A DNA stretch of 48,708 bases from Selenomonadaceae bacterium (GCA_017634675.1 JAGBMX010000063.1:1-48708), one strand, 5' to 3'. Counted from the first letter of the stretch, positions 1-8,460 are shown. Notes: generated from the letters alone by a model not told the origin. Numbers and translations: made by a program.

Positions 1-240
1 CATTATAAAATCGGCTTTAAGAGTAGGGTGAAGGTCGTTAAAAAAAGTATCGGCTTGATATTCGCCCAAGTTAGCGTCAATACCGCGAATGGCTAAGTTC
101 ATTTTCGCCATTTTCCAAGTATCCGCATTTGACTCTTGCCCGTATACGGAAATCGCGCCTCGTTTTCCGCTGTGAGCCGCGATAAATTTTGCGCTCTGTA
201 CGAACATTCCGCCCGAGCCGCAACAAGGGTCTAATAGGGT
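1..240 (-). pseudogene. hsdM: HsdM fragment (type I restriction DNA methyltransferase), 5'-truncated and running off the window
   Basis: Read on the minus strand the frame gives [19 protein letters not shown] followed by a typical N-6 adenine methyltransferase stretch with [20 protein letters not shown]. The DPCCGSGG block is the S-adenosylmethionine-binding motif I of HsdM. HsdM normally carries a long N-terminal region and a conserved lead-in before this motif; here the reading frame upstream (240-280) has no resemblance to it and no start codon, so the 5' part is missing or replaced. The C-terminal part continues beyond position 1. HsdM would methylate the target of a type I restriction system; this copy is probably dead unless expressed as part of another frame. 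Confidence 0.75.
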
Positions 241-521
241 TATAAAAATGATACAATCACACGATGTCGTTAGAGTCTTTGATTTCAAAGGCTTTAGCGA
301 TTTTACATTTCTCGCAATCCACTTTTATTTTACAATTTTCGGGCGGATTTATCAAATTTTGTCGTTGAAAAATTTTAGGGGGGTTGCATTGTGAAAAATG
401 ACCGTTTGTACTGTATAAGTTACAAAAAGTTATCCGTTTGCAGGGTTCTTCAAAATATCGTAAAAGAAATAAAAGCGGACACACTTCAAAATACGCTGAA
501 ATGATATAAAACAAGCTCAGT

Positions 522-1712
522 TTATGATGAGATTGTTAAGCTTGGTAGTGTTATAACTTCATTGCATCCACTTTTAAAATAATCACAATAATCTTTATAA
601 ATCATCTTCAATGCCAGCCTATGGTCATATTCGTCTTGGTAATCGTAACCTTGAGTTGTATGAATAGTTCTACGATGAGTATCAGCTTTTACTTTTTGAA
701 TGTACAGTTCGTATTCTTTCATATTTTTTTGGAGATAAATTTCAAAATCTTCCTTTTCATGTTCATCATCAAAAAATAAAATTTCTTTAGTATATTCTTG
801 ATTCGCCAAATAACCTCTTGGATTTTCGTCATGAATGAAAAATTCATACAAGGCAAACTTAACCCAGTTTTTACATAAATAGTAATAAAAGACCTGTTTG
901 TTTTTTAGTTCAAACGAACCAACTGCCGGTTGTACCGTCATATAGCGACCACCGTCTAAAAAAACACCATCCGCCTGAAAAAGTATTGTTTGATGATACC
1001 ACAAAGAGATAATATATCCAGACGCATGCTTGTCCATTTGGCTTAAAGTATAAGTTGCGGTTATGTCACCCTCAAAGCGTTCTGTTTTTATAGTGTATTC
1101 CGGAGAATACTTGTAATATCTCAGCGTTCCCGTTTCGGTAGATACATCATCAATCCAATTCTTTTTTTGTTTCAAAAACATTTTCATTTTTTGTAATGGC
1201 GAATCAAGCAAATGAAAACGTTTTTGCCACAACATCTCAACATGAATTAAATCTGCCGATTTATCTATTGCAGTATTGGAATCTTGAACTCTGGTGTAAA
1301 TGTGATAAGGAATCACCGCTTTGTATTTTTCCGTAAGGTAGTAAGGCACATACTCATTGTCATTAACGCAAATTATATCTAACAAAACATCGTCCACCAT
1401 TATGGAGCGTACTTCAACTGACGGTCTGAAATCACCTGCAAATTTTTTACTTCTCAAAAAATCAGTCAAGTTTTGAGTAGTCTTTCTGTTCTGGTCGTCT
1501 TCTACGCCACAGAGTTCAAAGTTGTCTGTCACTCCTATTATTATGTAAGCATCGCGGTTTTCAAGATTGTTAGCCATGCAAATAATGTCATGCAGCATAT
1601 CGCTGGATTTTTCCTTCGAGTACCATTCCTGCTTAAAATCCCAGTATGCTCCTTCGCGATAGCTGTTAATCATGTCTATAATTTCTGTCGTCAAAGTTTC
1701 GTTATCAATCAA
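522..1712 (-). CDS. AlbA_2 / Schlafen-type putative nucleic acid- or ATP-binding protein
   Basis: 396 aa. The N-terminal ~130 residues (YWDFKQEWY, then DIICMANNLENRDAYIIIGVTD, VDDVLLDIICVND) match the AlbA_2 (divergent AAA-4/Schlafen) pattern found in bacterial regulators and defence proteins. The rest (residues ~160-396) is unrecognised and rich in aromatic and charged residues. The start is TTG at 1710-1712, chosen because GAGGTG lies 7 nt upstream on the minus strand. It follows the YolD-like gene by 11 nt, so it is probably co-transcribed with it and the polymerase. AlbA_2 proteins are often found in defence islands; a defence role here is inference from the neighbouring restriction genes. 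Fairly AT-rich like the DUF4365 gene upstream. Confidence 0.7.
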   Translation of the reverse strand: MIDNETLTTEIIDMINSYREGAYWDFKQEWYSKEKSSDMLHDIICMANNLENRDAYIIIGVTDNFELCGVEDDQNRKTTQNLTDFLRSKKFAGDFRPSVEVRSIMVDDVLLDIICVNDNEYVPYYLTEKYKAVIPYHIYTRVQDSNTAIDKSADLIHVEMLWQKRFHLLDSPLQKMKMFLKQKKNWIDDVSTETGTLRYYKYSPEYTIKTERFEGDITATYTLSQMDKHASGYIISLWYHQTILFQADGVFLDGGRYMTVQPAVGSFELKNKQVFYYYLCKNWVKFALYEFFIHDENPRGYLANQEYTKEILFFDDEHEKEDFEIYLQKNMKEYELYIQKVKADTHRRTIHTTQGYDYQDEYDHRLALKMIYKDYCDYFKSGCNEVITLPSLTISS

Positions 1713-1723
1713 TTTTGTTCACC

Positions 1724-2164
1724 TCAAAAATTTTTATCTTTGAAAACATCTTCGTATGTAAAATGTTCCACCCCATTGTCAATATTAGCAATATCATCTA
1801 TATTTATTTTCGTGCCGTCTCGCATTACCAAAATTTTCTGAACATCGTCAATTCGTCTGACCTCTCCCTTAATGGTGATATAAGCTCCGCCCGATTTTTT
1901 CTCGTCTTTTACAAAATATGTAATAGCCGTTTCTCCATTTAAATTTTGTAACTTTCGGTTGAGTTCTTTCGCATCCTCCTCGGAAAGCTCTATTTTTTCT
2001 TCGGTAAGTCTTGAAGTTTCATCCGTGGCTTCTTCATAACCTGTTAGAGCCGCAAAAGGAGAAAATTGCGCCGCTCTCTGCACCAATGATAAAGGCGTGT
2101 GGCGTTTTGAGATATGATGCGGAAGGTTTATAATGTCTTTATATCGACTTATATCCTCGTTCAC
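1724..2164 (-). CDS. YolD-like family protein paired with Y-family polymerase
   Basis: 146 aa. The N-terminal block YKDIINLPHHISKRHTPLS and RAAQFSPFAALTGYEEAT is the hallmark of the YolD-like proteins that sit next to UmuC-type polymerases in Firmicutes. The C-terminal half (KGEVRRIDDVQKILVMRDGTKINIDDI) looks like the small beta domain of the same family. The gene overlaps the upstream polymerase gene by 4 nt and the AlbA_2 gene follows after 11 nt, indicating an operon. The family is thought to be a UmuD-like partner or regulator of the polymerase, by gene neighbourhood; the biochemical role is not shown by the sequence. Confidence 0.85.
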   Translation of the reverse strand: MNEDISRYKDIINLPHHISKRHTPLSLVQRAAQFSPFAALTGYEEATDETSRLTEEKIELSEEDAKELNRKLQNLNGETAITYFVKDEKKSGGAYITIKGEVRRIDDVQKILVMRDGTKINIDDIANIDNGVEHFTYEDVFKDKNF

Positions 2165-3597
2165 GCTCTATGCCCTCCGACTTGCTTATTGCGCTCTATT
2201 GTCATTGCTCCCTCTTGTAAATTTGCGGCTTTTAAAATCGCATTTTTACCGAACTTATCCTTTAAATCAATTAGAGCGTGTTGAAGTGACTTTTCTTTTT
2301 CGTTGCTTGAATTATTGGCTGACTTATCGGCGAAAAGGTCTATTTCTTCAAATTTTAAATTTTTTCCATTCTCTCCAATTACTCTGTTTGCCGTGACGGT
2401 TATTCTACGAACTAATAGCGCGGGATTTGCAATGCGGTCGTAGAGTTCTATTATGGCGTTTAGAATATCCTTTGAAGAAGATGTGTATTTATTAAGGTTT
2501 ATAGAGCCGTGAGTTGGTTTTGGAACTGTTCGCCCGTAATGGTCAGTATGGACTTCTCCCTTATAACTTTTCATATTTTCTATATCATAACCGATATTCA
2601 AAACCATTTGATCTGTTACCAAACCTTTTGCAACAAGGTCAAGAACGAGTAAATCAGTCATTTCCCATACGATGAGCCTCGCTTTTTCGTGTGAATACGG
2701 CTCTTGTAAAACTTGCCCCGAACTTAGGCTATGATTTGTAGGTTTATACGCTTTTATTGCTTCTATTGTGCAGGGTTCATATCCCCAAGCGTGGTCAATT
2801 AAAAATTCGGCGTTAATACCAAAGAGTTTATACAAAAGTTCCTCGTAATCTATGGAACACCTTGCAATATCTCCCATTGTATATATGCCGTGAGTCTTTA
2901 GTTTATTGGCGTAACCTTTGCCAACCCTCCAAAAATCCGTAAGCGGCGTATGCGCCCACAATTTTTTTCTGTAACTCATCTCGTCAAGCTCTGCAATACG
3001 AACCCCGTCTTTATCGGCGGTCATTTTCTTTGCCACAATATCCATAGCGATTTTCGCAAGATAAAGGTTAGTCCCGATTCCAGCCGTCGCTGTTATTCCA
3101 GTTTCTTTTAAAACTTCCCTTACCAATTTTAGCGTTAGCTCATGCGCTGTCATATCATAAGTTTGAAGATAATTCGTTATGTCGATAAAAACCTCGTCCA
3201 CCGAATAAATATGAATGTCCTCTGGCGCAATATATCGAAGATAAATACTGTAAATCTTCGTACTATACTTCATATAGAGAGCCATACGAGGTTTTGCAAC
3301 GATATAATCAACGGCAAAATGGGGATTTTTATTCAATTCGTTTAAATCGTAGGATTTACCTTTCGTCGGCTTTCTCGCCTTGTTAGCGGCTTTTATTTTT
3401 TGCTCGACTTCAAAGAGCCTCGCTCTGCCCGGTACGCCGTAAATCTTAATAGCGGGGGTAGCTGCAAGGCATATTGTTTTTGAAGTTCTGCTCTCGTCCG
3501 CTACAACGAGATTTGTTGTAAAAGGGTCAAGACCACGCTCTATACATTCTACAGAAGCGTAGAATGATTTTAGGTCGATTGCTACGTAGTGTTTCAT
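2161..3597 (-). CDS. Y-family (UmuC/DinB-type) translesion DNA polymerase
   Basis: 478 aa. Translesion DNA synthesis enzyme. The palm motifs are clear: DLKSFYASVE at residues 8-17 (first catalytic Asp) and SVDEVFID at 132-139 (catalytic Asp-Glu). GIGTNLYLAKIAMD and the downstream helix-hairpin-helix-like region (WRVGKGYANKLKTHGIYTMGDIA) follow family order, and the little-finger region with HSLSSGQVLQEPY is typical of Firmicutes UmuC-like proteins. Length is normal. The ATG at 3595-3597 has no visible Shine-Dalgarno sequence, unlike its neighbours. It is followed with a 4-nt overlap by the YolD-like gene. I see no LexA-type box in the 24 nt upstream; the promoter may lie above the DUF4365 gene. 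Confidence 0.95.
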   Translation of the reverse strand: MKHYVAIDLKSFYASVECIERGLDPFTTNLVVADESRTSKTICLAATPAIKIYGVPGRARLFEVEQKIKAANKARKPTKGKSYDLNELNKNPHFAVDYIVAKPRMALYMKYSTKIYSIYLRYIAPEDIHIYSVDEVFIDITNYLQTYDMTAHELTLKLVREVLKETGITATAGIGTNLYLAKIAMDIVAKKMTADKDGVRIAELDEMSYRKKLWAHTPLTDFWRVGKGYANKLKTHGIYTMGDIARCSIDYEELLYKLFGINAEFLIDHAWGYEPCTIEAIKAYKPTNHSLSSGQVLQEPYSHEKARLIVWEMTDLLVLDLVAKGLVTDQMVLNIGYDIENMKSYKGEVHTDHYGRTVPKPTHGSINLNKYTSSSKDILNAIIELYDRIANPALLVRRITVTANRVIGENGKNLKFEEIDLFADKSANNSSNEKEKSLQHALIDLKDKFGKNAILKAANLQEGAMTIERNKQVGGHRA

Positions 3598-3621
3598 AAT
3601 TTTATTTTTGAAATATTTATT

Positions 3622-5238
3622 CTAGTGTACTATGAGATTTCCTATTATCGTTTCTATAAGTGGGTCACATTTTTTTTCGTTGGTATTATTGGATTTCAAG
3701 AACTCAAAAAAAGAATGTATACAAAACCGATACCAAAATGCATACCAAGATAGCTCTGGATGATAAAGAAATTTGTGTTTTGAAATAATATTTTTAGACT
3801 GGTATAAAAAAAATTCATCAGATTTAACTTCAAAATTTTCAGCATTGTTTATTTCAAATGAAATGGATATTTCATCAGCATTTGTCACAACACACCGAGC
3901 AGATGAAAAATTATTTGTAACAAAGATTAAGTAGTTTCTTTTTTTAAAAATATTTTCTGATTTATCTCCAAATCTATGTACTATTTCTTTACATACATCA
4001 TTCAAGTGTTTAAGAAATAATTTATTGTTGGATATATTGATTATACTCTCATCTTCAATAGAAAAAAATTTCATACCGTGCTCTTCTTTTTCTGCACGAT
4101 AGTTGTATGGTATTTTCCACGGACGTGAAAAATTATTAACTCCTCGATTATTTAATTCATTTAACAAATCGATTAAATCGTTATTGCAATATTGTATAAT
4201 TTCAGATGCTTTATCACAGTTTAGTTTGTTATATGGGCAATGAAGAGTTACAATTTCTCCGTTTTTTGCACGATGCATATTTTTCGAATATTGGCTATCT
4301 ATTATTTTATACACTAATTCAACTAATACAATACTTGGCATCAGAGCGTACATATGCCTCATGTTATCTGAAAAAATTTCTATCCAATTCCTTAATACAT
4401 GATTTAAACAATCAATCACATTTACATTTTTTGACTGTATTTCATATAAATTTTGATTAGATTTTCTATCAAATCGCCTTACATATTCATCGGTATTCTG
4501 CTTAATCTCAAAAATTCCTATTGTTTCTTCGTTATGACCTTCTCGCGGCATATACGATAATCCAAAATGCCAAATTTCAGGAAACATAAACGATTTTAAG
4601 AACCATAACTCATTATCCATTATATGATTTAAGTAATTGACGGCATTTGTCACATGGTTGGGAATTTCAACTGAATATGGGACAAGAATTTTAATGTTTT
4701 CTGGATCATGTTTAATATTGCACATTTTTTCATTATACTCCTGTACCGTAATAATCCATTTTGACACATCTGTTATTTTTTCAGTGTCATCAAAGTATAG
4801 TGTTTTTTTTCTTTGTTTATCGGATAATCTTAGCGAAACGCAATATTCTTTAGTTATTGGTAATGCATAAACAAATTCATTTTTAATATCAACCATAATT
4901 AAGTAAACTAAATCGCGGGTAAAGTCTCCTAAAACGGAAAATAAAGACTTTGTGTCGCAAGAATATTTATATTTATGTAAATTGTTATTGTTTTTTCCCC
5001 TATTATTAACATAATTGGAGGGTAATGTTTTTACTTGCACCGCTATTCGAAATTTAGGAACATACATACCGTTTTCGTTACAACATACAGATATGTCGCC
5101 ATCAAAATTAGGATTTTTATCTCCTATGGTTATATTAGGCATTGCTTCGCGTGAATTTAATATAAGACGTTCAAAAATATTTATGCTAATTCTTTCTTTG
5201 AATGCATTTTCGTCATAAACACCTAAATTTGAGGTCAT
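3622..5238 (-). CDS. DUF4365-type putative PD-(D/E)XK nuclease-like protein
   Basis: 538 aa. The first ~150 residues contain NFDGDISV followed by FRIAVQVKTLPSN; a D...(I/V)QVKT arrangement is the PD-(D/E)XK-like core of DUF4365 proteins, which are common in defence loci. The long remainder (alpha-helical, aromatic and Asn/Lys-rich) is unrecognised. The start is ATG at 5236-5238 because GGAG lies 6 nt upstream; the in-frame TTG four codons earlier overlaps that site. The gene is clearly more AT-rich than the phage and polymerase genes, suggesting separate transfer. It ends only 24 nt before the polymerase start. A nuclease or defence function is inference. Confidence 0.6.
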   Translation of the reverse strand: MTSNLGVYDENAFKERISINIFERLILNSREAMPNITIGDKNPNFDGDISVCCNENGMYVPKFRIAVQVKTLPSNYVNNRGKNNNNLHKYKYSCDTKSLFSVLGDFTRDLVYLIMVDIKNEFVYALPITKEYCVSLRLSDKQRKKTLYFDDTEKITDVSKWIITVQEYNEKMCNIKHDPENIKILVPYSVEIPNHVTNAVNYLNHIMDNELWFLKSFMFPEIWHFGLSYMPREGHNEETIGIFEIKQNTDEYVRRFDRKSNQNLYEIQSKNVNVIDCLNHVLRNWIEIFSDNMRHMYALMPSIVLVELVYKIIDSQYSKNMHRAKNGEIVTLHCPYNKLNCDKASEIIQYCNNDLIDLLNELNNRGVNNFSRPWKIPYNYRAEKEEHGMKFFSIEDESIINISNNKLFLKHLNDVCKEIVHRFGDKSENIFKKRNYLIFVTNNFSSARCVVTNADEISISFEINNAENFEVKSDEFFLYQSKNIISKHKFLYHPELSWYAFWYRFCIHSFFEFLKSNNTNEKKCDPLIETIIGNLIVH

Positions 5239-5300
5239 ATATATCTCCAATTCAATATCAGGTTTATTTTACTAAAAAATAAATTAATTATGAACAAATC

Positions 5301-5346
5301 GCTATATCAGAGGAATGCTTTATTTAAATCATCCCTCTAATATAGC
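5301..5346 (-). terminator. Inverted repeat between the restriction fragment and the DUF4365 gene
   Basis: Arms 5301-5313 and 5334-5346 are complementary over 13 nt with one G-U pair in minus-strand RNA, around a 20-nt loop. It sits 31 nt after the stop of the restriction-enzyme fragment. There is no clean U-run directly after it, so it may be a weak terminator or a processing hairpin. Confidence 0.4.
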
Positions 5347-5376
5347 TTTGCAAGTATTAACAACAAAATAACAAAA

Positions 5377-6402
5377 TTAATACACGCAATTAGCCACAAA
5401 ATAGTCAAAGGTCATTGTCTCATTAATGGCGGTTTCTGGGATAAACAAATACTTCCAAGGCTTGCTACCCGCTAATGTTGCCCATTCACTCACTATTTTA
5501 CAATATGCTTTGCCTCTTTTTTTCTTCTCTATAACTTGCGGGTCGTTTAGTTTATCCAGCCCTTTGACCTCTACCAAAAATCTGTTGTCTTCGGTCTCAA
5601 CGACAAAATCGGGATAATAATTGTGATATTCGCCTTTAAATTCATACTTTAAATCAAATTCGTCTTGTTTGGGACGCAACCATTTTAGCGTAGAACTGCT
5701 CTTTTTATCTATGATACGGGCAAATATCAATTCAGGGCGGCTGTCAAATTTTGCCGTGTCAAAAACGCCTTTTTCAATCCCTACAAACAATACCTTTCTT
5801 ATATCGGATTTAAAACTTCCGTAAAGATCCGCTTCTTCTTCAAATTTATAATCTTGACTGTAATTCGCCCGTTTTTCGTCTAATACCAGTTCTTTGTAAA
5901 GTCCCTCTTTTATCGTCATATTTTTCGCCATTTGCGCATAAATTTTATCTACAATATCCTTTTGATAGAGTAAAAAAATATTTTTTACGCCATCGTTTCC
6001 GTATTGTTTCTCATAGTGTTCATAAACCTCGTCAACCAATTTCCAAAGCAGGTCGCTATACTTTGAATAATCAACATAGGGTTTTCTGCTAATTAAACGA
6101 ACTATAAATCTTTTTGGCTCTTCAGACGGCTCAAAATTTCCGACACCCGGCAATGCAAAACTATCGCGAGCATCTTGTAAACTCTGCAAATACGCTTTTG
6201 TGTTTGCGGGTTTATGCAAAAACTCCGATAAATCCAAAGAAAAATCTTCAAAATCGTATAGAGGAGGCGATATTTGAGTCATACCAATTCGAGGGATGGG
6301 TATATACTTATTTACAACCTCATTCTTTATTTTTTTGACCTGCGCTCCTATGTATTTATCAAAGTCATATATACAAATCCCCTTCAATCCCAACAAACGC
6401 AA
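5377..6402 (-). pseudogene. C-terminal part of a type III-like restriction endonuclease (Res), separated from its N-terminus by the prophage
   Basis: 341 aa open frame. The end of the protein contains FDLKYEFKGEYHNYYPDFVV and RFLVEVKGLDKLNDP, i.e. the PD-(E)XK nuclease motif (PDF...EVK) at the C-terminus of type III Res and related DEAD/DEAH-box restriction enzymes. The ATPase/helicase domains that should precede it are absent. There is no ATG; the frame opens at a TAG at 6421-6423 inside the repeats next to the integrase gene. Such enzymes are usually around 900-1000 aa, so about two thirds is missing and would be expected on the far side of the prophage, outside this window. The fragment is probably inactive. 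Confidence 0.8.
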
Positions 6403-6416
6403 GCACTCATTTTCGT

Positions 6417-6452
6417 TTGCCTACAAACTTGCCTACAAACTTGCCTACAAAA
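6417..6452. repeat. Three tandem 12-bp repeats (TTGCCTACAAAC) at the left prophage end; putative attL region
   Basis: The unit TTGCCTACAAAC occurs three times in a row at 6417-6428, 6429-6440 and 6441-6452 (last two bases degenerate). On the minus strand each unit carries an in-frame TAG, one of which ends the integrase. The restriction gene fragment begins directly to the left. The phage/host crossover is therefore somewhere here, but the core cannot be fixed without the right end or an empty site. The repeats could be integrase arm-binding sites. Confidence 0.55.
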
Positions 6453-7620
6453 TTTTCTCGAAAATCTCTACGGTGTTTCTTTGCATTTCTTCCGTGTCGT
6501 GGGTGTAGAGATTTTGCGTTATTGTCGCGTCTGTATGCCCTAATCGCGACGCTACGTCTTTCGGAATCGCTCCGTTTTCGATTAACTTTGTGGCGTGGGT
6601 ATGGCGTAGGCTGTGAAAATTTACCCCGTGCGTCCTTAAAGCAGATGCAATACTGGAACGGCAAATTGCTTTTCCGTTTTCGTCGGTACAGATTAGCGGG
6701 CGGCGAATAAATTCTTTCGGCGGGTCTTGATTTTTGCTTATTTGCCATAATCCACCGTCGGCGGCTTCGTATGCGTGAAAATATCCTGCGCCGGTTTTAA
6801 GTTCGTTTTGCGCTTGCTCTTTCTTCCACTTTTCAAGCAAGGATAGAAGTTGAGAATCCATCAAAATTTCTCGCTTGCTTGTTTTGGTTTTAGGCTCGCC
6901 AAAGTATACGCCGTTTTCTGTCGTGCTTAAAAGCTGACGAACAACAAAAATCTTTCGGTTTTTGAAGTCCACAGCGTCCCAACATAAACCTAAAACTTCC
7001 CCTAGACGCATACCCGTATGATATGCTATAATAATAGACATATGGTACGAGTGCCCGAAGGGATAATCTGTTAAGAGTTCTTCGAGTTTTTCTTTCCCAA
7101 TGACTTGCCGCTTGATTATCTCCTTCGGCGCTCTCTTTGGTACTTTTATAAGTCTTGCGGGGTTTGTTTGTAACAGTTCCGAAGGATAAACCGCATAATC
7201 TAAAGCGTTTTTTAGCGTCGTAAGAACGGCGGCTAAGGTGTTATGAGAATAGCCTTTGTCGGTAAGCGTGGAAATGGTTTTGTCAACGTCGCGTGGGCGA
7301 AGTTTTTGAAGTTTTATTTCGCCAATGTATGGAAGAAGAATGTTTATTCGTTGGCATATTGCTAAATACGATGTCGGTCTTACTTCCTTTTCCTTCACCG
7401 TCAACCAGTTGTTAAGATATTCTTTACAACTGGTTTTTTCACTCACTATCCCAATATTACCTTTTTTATATGAAGCGTAGGCGACAGTTCCGGCGTCTAA
7501 CGCTTCTTTTTTTGTCTTAAAACCTCCCTTTTCAACGATTTTCCTTTTGCCTTCTAAAGTTTCACCGTCAAAATTGTAATACCAACTATTGCCGCGTTTG
7601 CGTGTACGTAATGTTGCCAT
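6445..7620 (-). CDS. int: Tyrosine-recombinase phage integrase
   Basis: 391 aa from the ATG at 7618-7620, which has GGAAGGAG 7 nt upstream; the longer frame upstream lacks a site. The N-terminal ~60 residues (RKRGNSWYYNFDGETLEGKRK) are the AP2-like arm-binding domain, then a SAM-like core-binding domain (~65-150) and the catalytic domain. Catalytic residues are visible: R205 in HTGMRLGEVLG, K about 247, H336 and R339 in HSLRHTHA, H362 in GHTD and Y372 in NLYTH. It catalyses integration and, with an excisionase, excision. Gene lies at the left prophage end with its 3' end on the attachment-region repeats. Likely functional. Confidence 0.97.
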   Translation of the reverse strand: MATLRTRKRGNSWYYNFDGETLEGKRKIVEKGGFKTKKEALDAGTVAYASYKKGNIGIVSEKTSCKEYLNNWLTVKEKEVRPTSYLAICQRINILLPYIGEIKLQKLRPRDVDKTISTLTDKGYSHNTLAAVLTTLKNALDYAVYPSELLQTNPARLIKVPKRAPKEIIKRQVIGKEKLEELLTDYPFGHSYHMSIIIAYHTGMRLGEVLGLCWDAVDFKNRKIFVVRQLLSTTENGVYFGEPKTKTSKREILMDSQLLSLLEKWKKEQAQNELKTGAGYFHAYEAADGGLWQISKNQDPPKEFIRRPLICTDENGKAICRSSIASALRTHGVNFHSLRHTHATKLIENGAIPKDVASRLGHTDATITQNLYTHDTEEMQRNTVEIFEKIL

Positions 7621-7649
7621 AATTATAACTCCTTCCACGAAAAAATTGT

Positions 7650-7678
7650 TTGCAGACAAGCCGCGAAGGTGTTATAAT
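7650..7678 (+). promoter_or_regulatory. Putative rightward promoter TTGCAG-17-TATAAT upstream of the integrase gene
   Basis: TTGCAG at 7650-7655 and TATAAT at 7673-7678 are separated by 17 nt. It points away from the integrase start, toward a plus-strand terminator at 7768-7806. Confidence 0.45.
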
Positions 7679-7684
7679 GGGGGT

Positions 7685-7806
7685 GTCGAAAACAACGTTT
7701 TCCCCTTGTGGGGAAGATTTCTATATACTCACCTCCTTTTATACTCAATATATAGCTTTTGGCGGGGAAAAGTCCTTCGTGTAATGCGAGGGGCTTTTCT
7801 TTTTTT
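7685..7806 (+). ncRNA. Candidate small RNA in the integrase leader, antisense to the integrase operon
   Basis: Defined by the promoter at 7650-7678 and a plus-strand intrinsic terminator: arms 7768-7779 and 7787-7798 (12 pairs with G-U pairs), then a T-rich run to 7806. A second hairpin TTCCCC-TTGT-GGGGAA lies near 7698-7713. The predicted ~120-nt RNA would be antisense to the 194-nt gap between the 162-aa gene and int. A 33-codon GTG frame exists in it but lacks a separate ribosome binding site. No similarity to a known RNA family is apparent to me. Confidence 0.35.
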
Positions 7807-7813
7807 CTGTAAT

Positions 7814-8302
7814 TCAATCTTTCAATTTAGGGAATTTTTTATTGTTGCCCCGTTCTCGCTCGTATATCCCGTAGAGAGATCTTATTTCAAGAATCAACTG
7901 ATTTTGTATCGGCTCTAAAACAGGAATAGGTATGCAACAATGATTGTAATTGTTTACTCCATCTTCAATTTTCCTGCAAAAATTGACTAACGCCATAAGA
8001 CTGCGAGGGATATTTTTGTCGTGGCTAAGTTCCATTAAACTGAGAATATATTCGCTTTTTATATCCGGCATATAAAAAGGCTCTGTATAAAAAGCTACAT
8101 CCACGCCTTTCGTTTTTATGCGCTCATAATTTTTCAAATAAGCCTCAATACTACTTAACTGTTCAATCATAAAAAGAACAAGCGTCAAAAACTTTTCCTT
8201 TTCGTTGCGGCGCAGCCTACTTTCCGCGAGACGGTAAGCGCAGTATGCGCCACTCATCGCGCCTAGTCCCGTGGTGATAATGTGTAAAATGTGTTCTTCC
8301 AT
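7814..8302 (-). CDS. Small membrane-anchored phage protein, unknown function
   Basis: 162 aa from ATG 8300-8302, preceded by GGAGG 6 nt upstream. Residues ~6-24 (HIITTGLGAMSGAYCAYRL) form one transmembrane segment, followed by a basic stretch and a helical soluble region with FRMI-like helices and no motif I recognise. It lies directly behind a 24-aa membrane peptide gene and ahead of int, on the same strand. Membrane proteins in this position of lysogeny modules are often involved in superinfection exclusion, but nothing in the sequence proves that. Confidence 0.6.
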   Translation of the reverse strand: MEEHILHIITTGLGAMSGAYCAYRLAESRLRRNEKEKFLTLVLFMIEQLSSIEAYLKNYERIKTKGVDVAFYTEPFYMPDIKSEYILSLMELSHDKNIPRSLMALVNFCRKIEDGVNNYNHCCIPIPVLEPIQNQLILEIRSLYGIYERERGNNKKFPKLKD

Positions 8303-8303
8303 T

Positions 8304-8378
8304 TCAGCCCTCCATTTGCATAAAATAAACGACGATAAACGCGCCGACAAAAGCGGCTAAAAATTCTAAAGCAAGCAT
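8304..8378 (-). CDS. 24-aa single-span membrane peptide
   Basis: ATG at 8376-8378 has AAGGAGTG 6 nt upstream. The 24 residues are almost entirely hydrophobic (LALEFLAAFVGAFIVVYF) with a short MQMEG tail, i.e. a single transmembrane span. Its stop codon lies 1 nt before the start of the 162-aa membrane protein gene, so translation is probably coupled. Possibly a partner of that protein. Only the site strength and coupling support it as a real gene. Confidence 0.5.
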   Translation of the reverse strand: MLALEFLAAFVGAFIVVYFMQMEG

Positions 8379-8440
8379 AATGTTTCACTCCTTTCTGATT
8401 TTATCAATTTCTCCCACTTGGGAAAAATTGTTTTTTACCA

Positions 8441-8460
8441 TTTTGCCAACGTTGGCAAAA
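8441..8460. promoter_or_regulatory. Perfect 20-bp palindrome in the divergent intergenic region
   Basis: TTTTGCCAACGTTGGCAAAA is identical to its reverse complement. It lies between the leftward membrane-peptide gene (start 8378) and the rightward toxin-antitoxin operon (start 8536), about 50 nt upstream of the -10 of the latter. A second imperfect dyad TCCCAcTTGGGA lies at about 8412-8423. This fits an operator for a dimeric repressor better than a terminator, because no T-run follows. Confidence 0.6.

Noticed and set aside
257..514. 85-aa minus-strand frame between the hsdM fragment and the AlbA_2 gene
   Set aside because: TTG start without a ribosome binding site, odd composition and no recognised family; may be a remnant but cannot be supported.
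6407..6452. Possible recoding of TAG, since three in-frame TAGs lie between int and the restriction fragment
   Set aside because: TAG acts as an ordinary stop elsewhere (for example 13685-13687), and the three copies are explained by the 12-bp tandem repeats.
7623..7817. 64-aa minus-strand frame in the int leader
   Set aside because: TTG start with no good site; the strong GGAGG inside it leads only to a stop, and the region fits a leader better.
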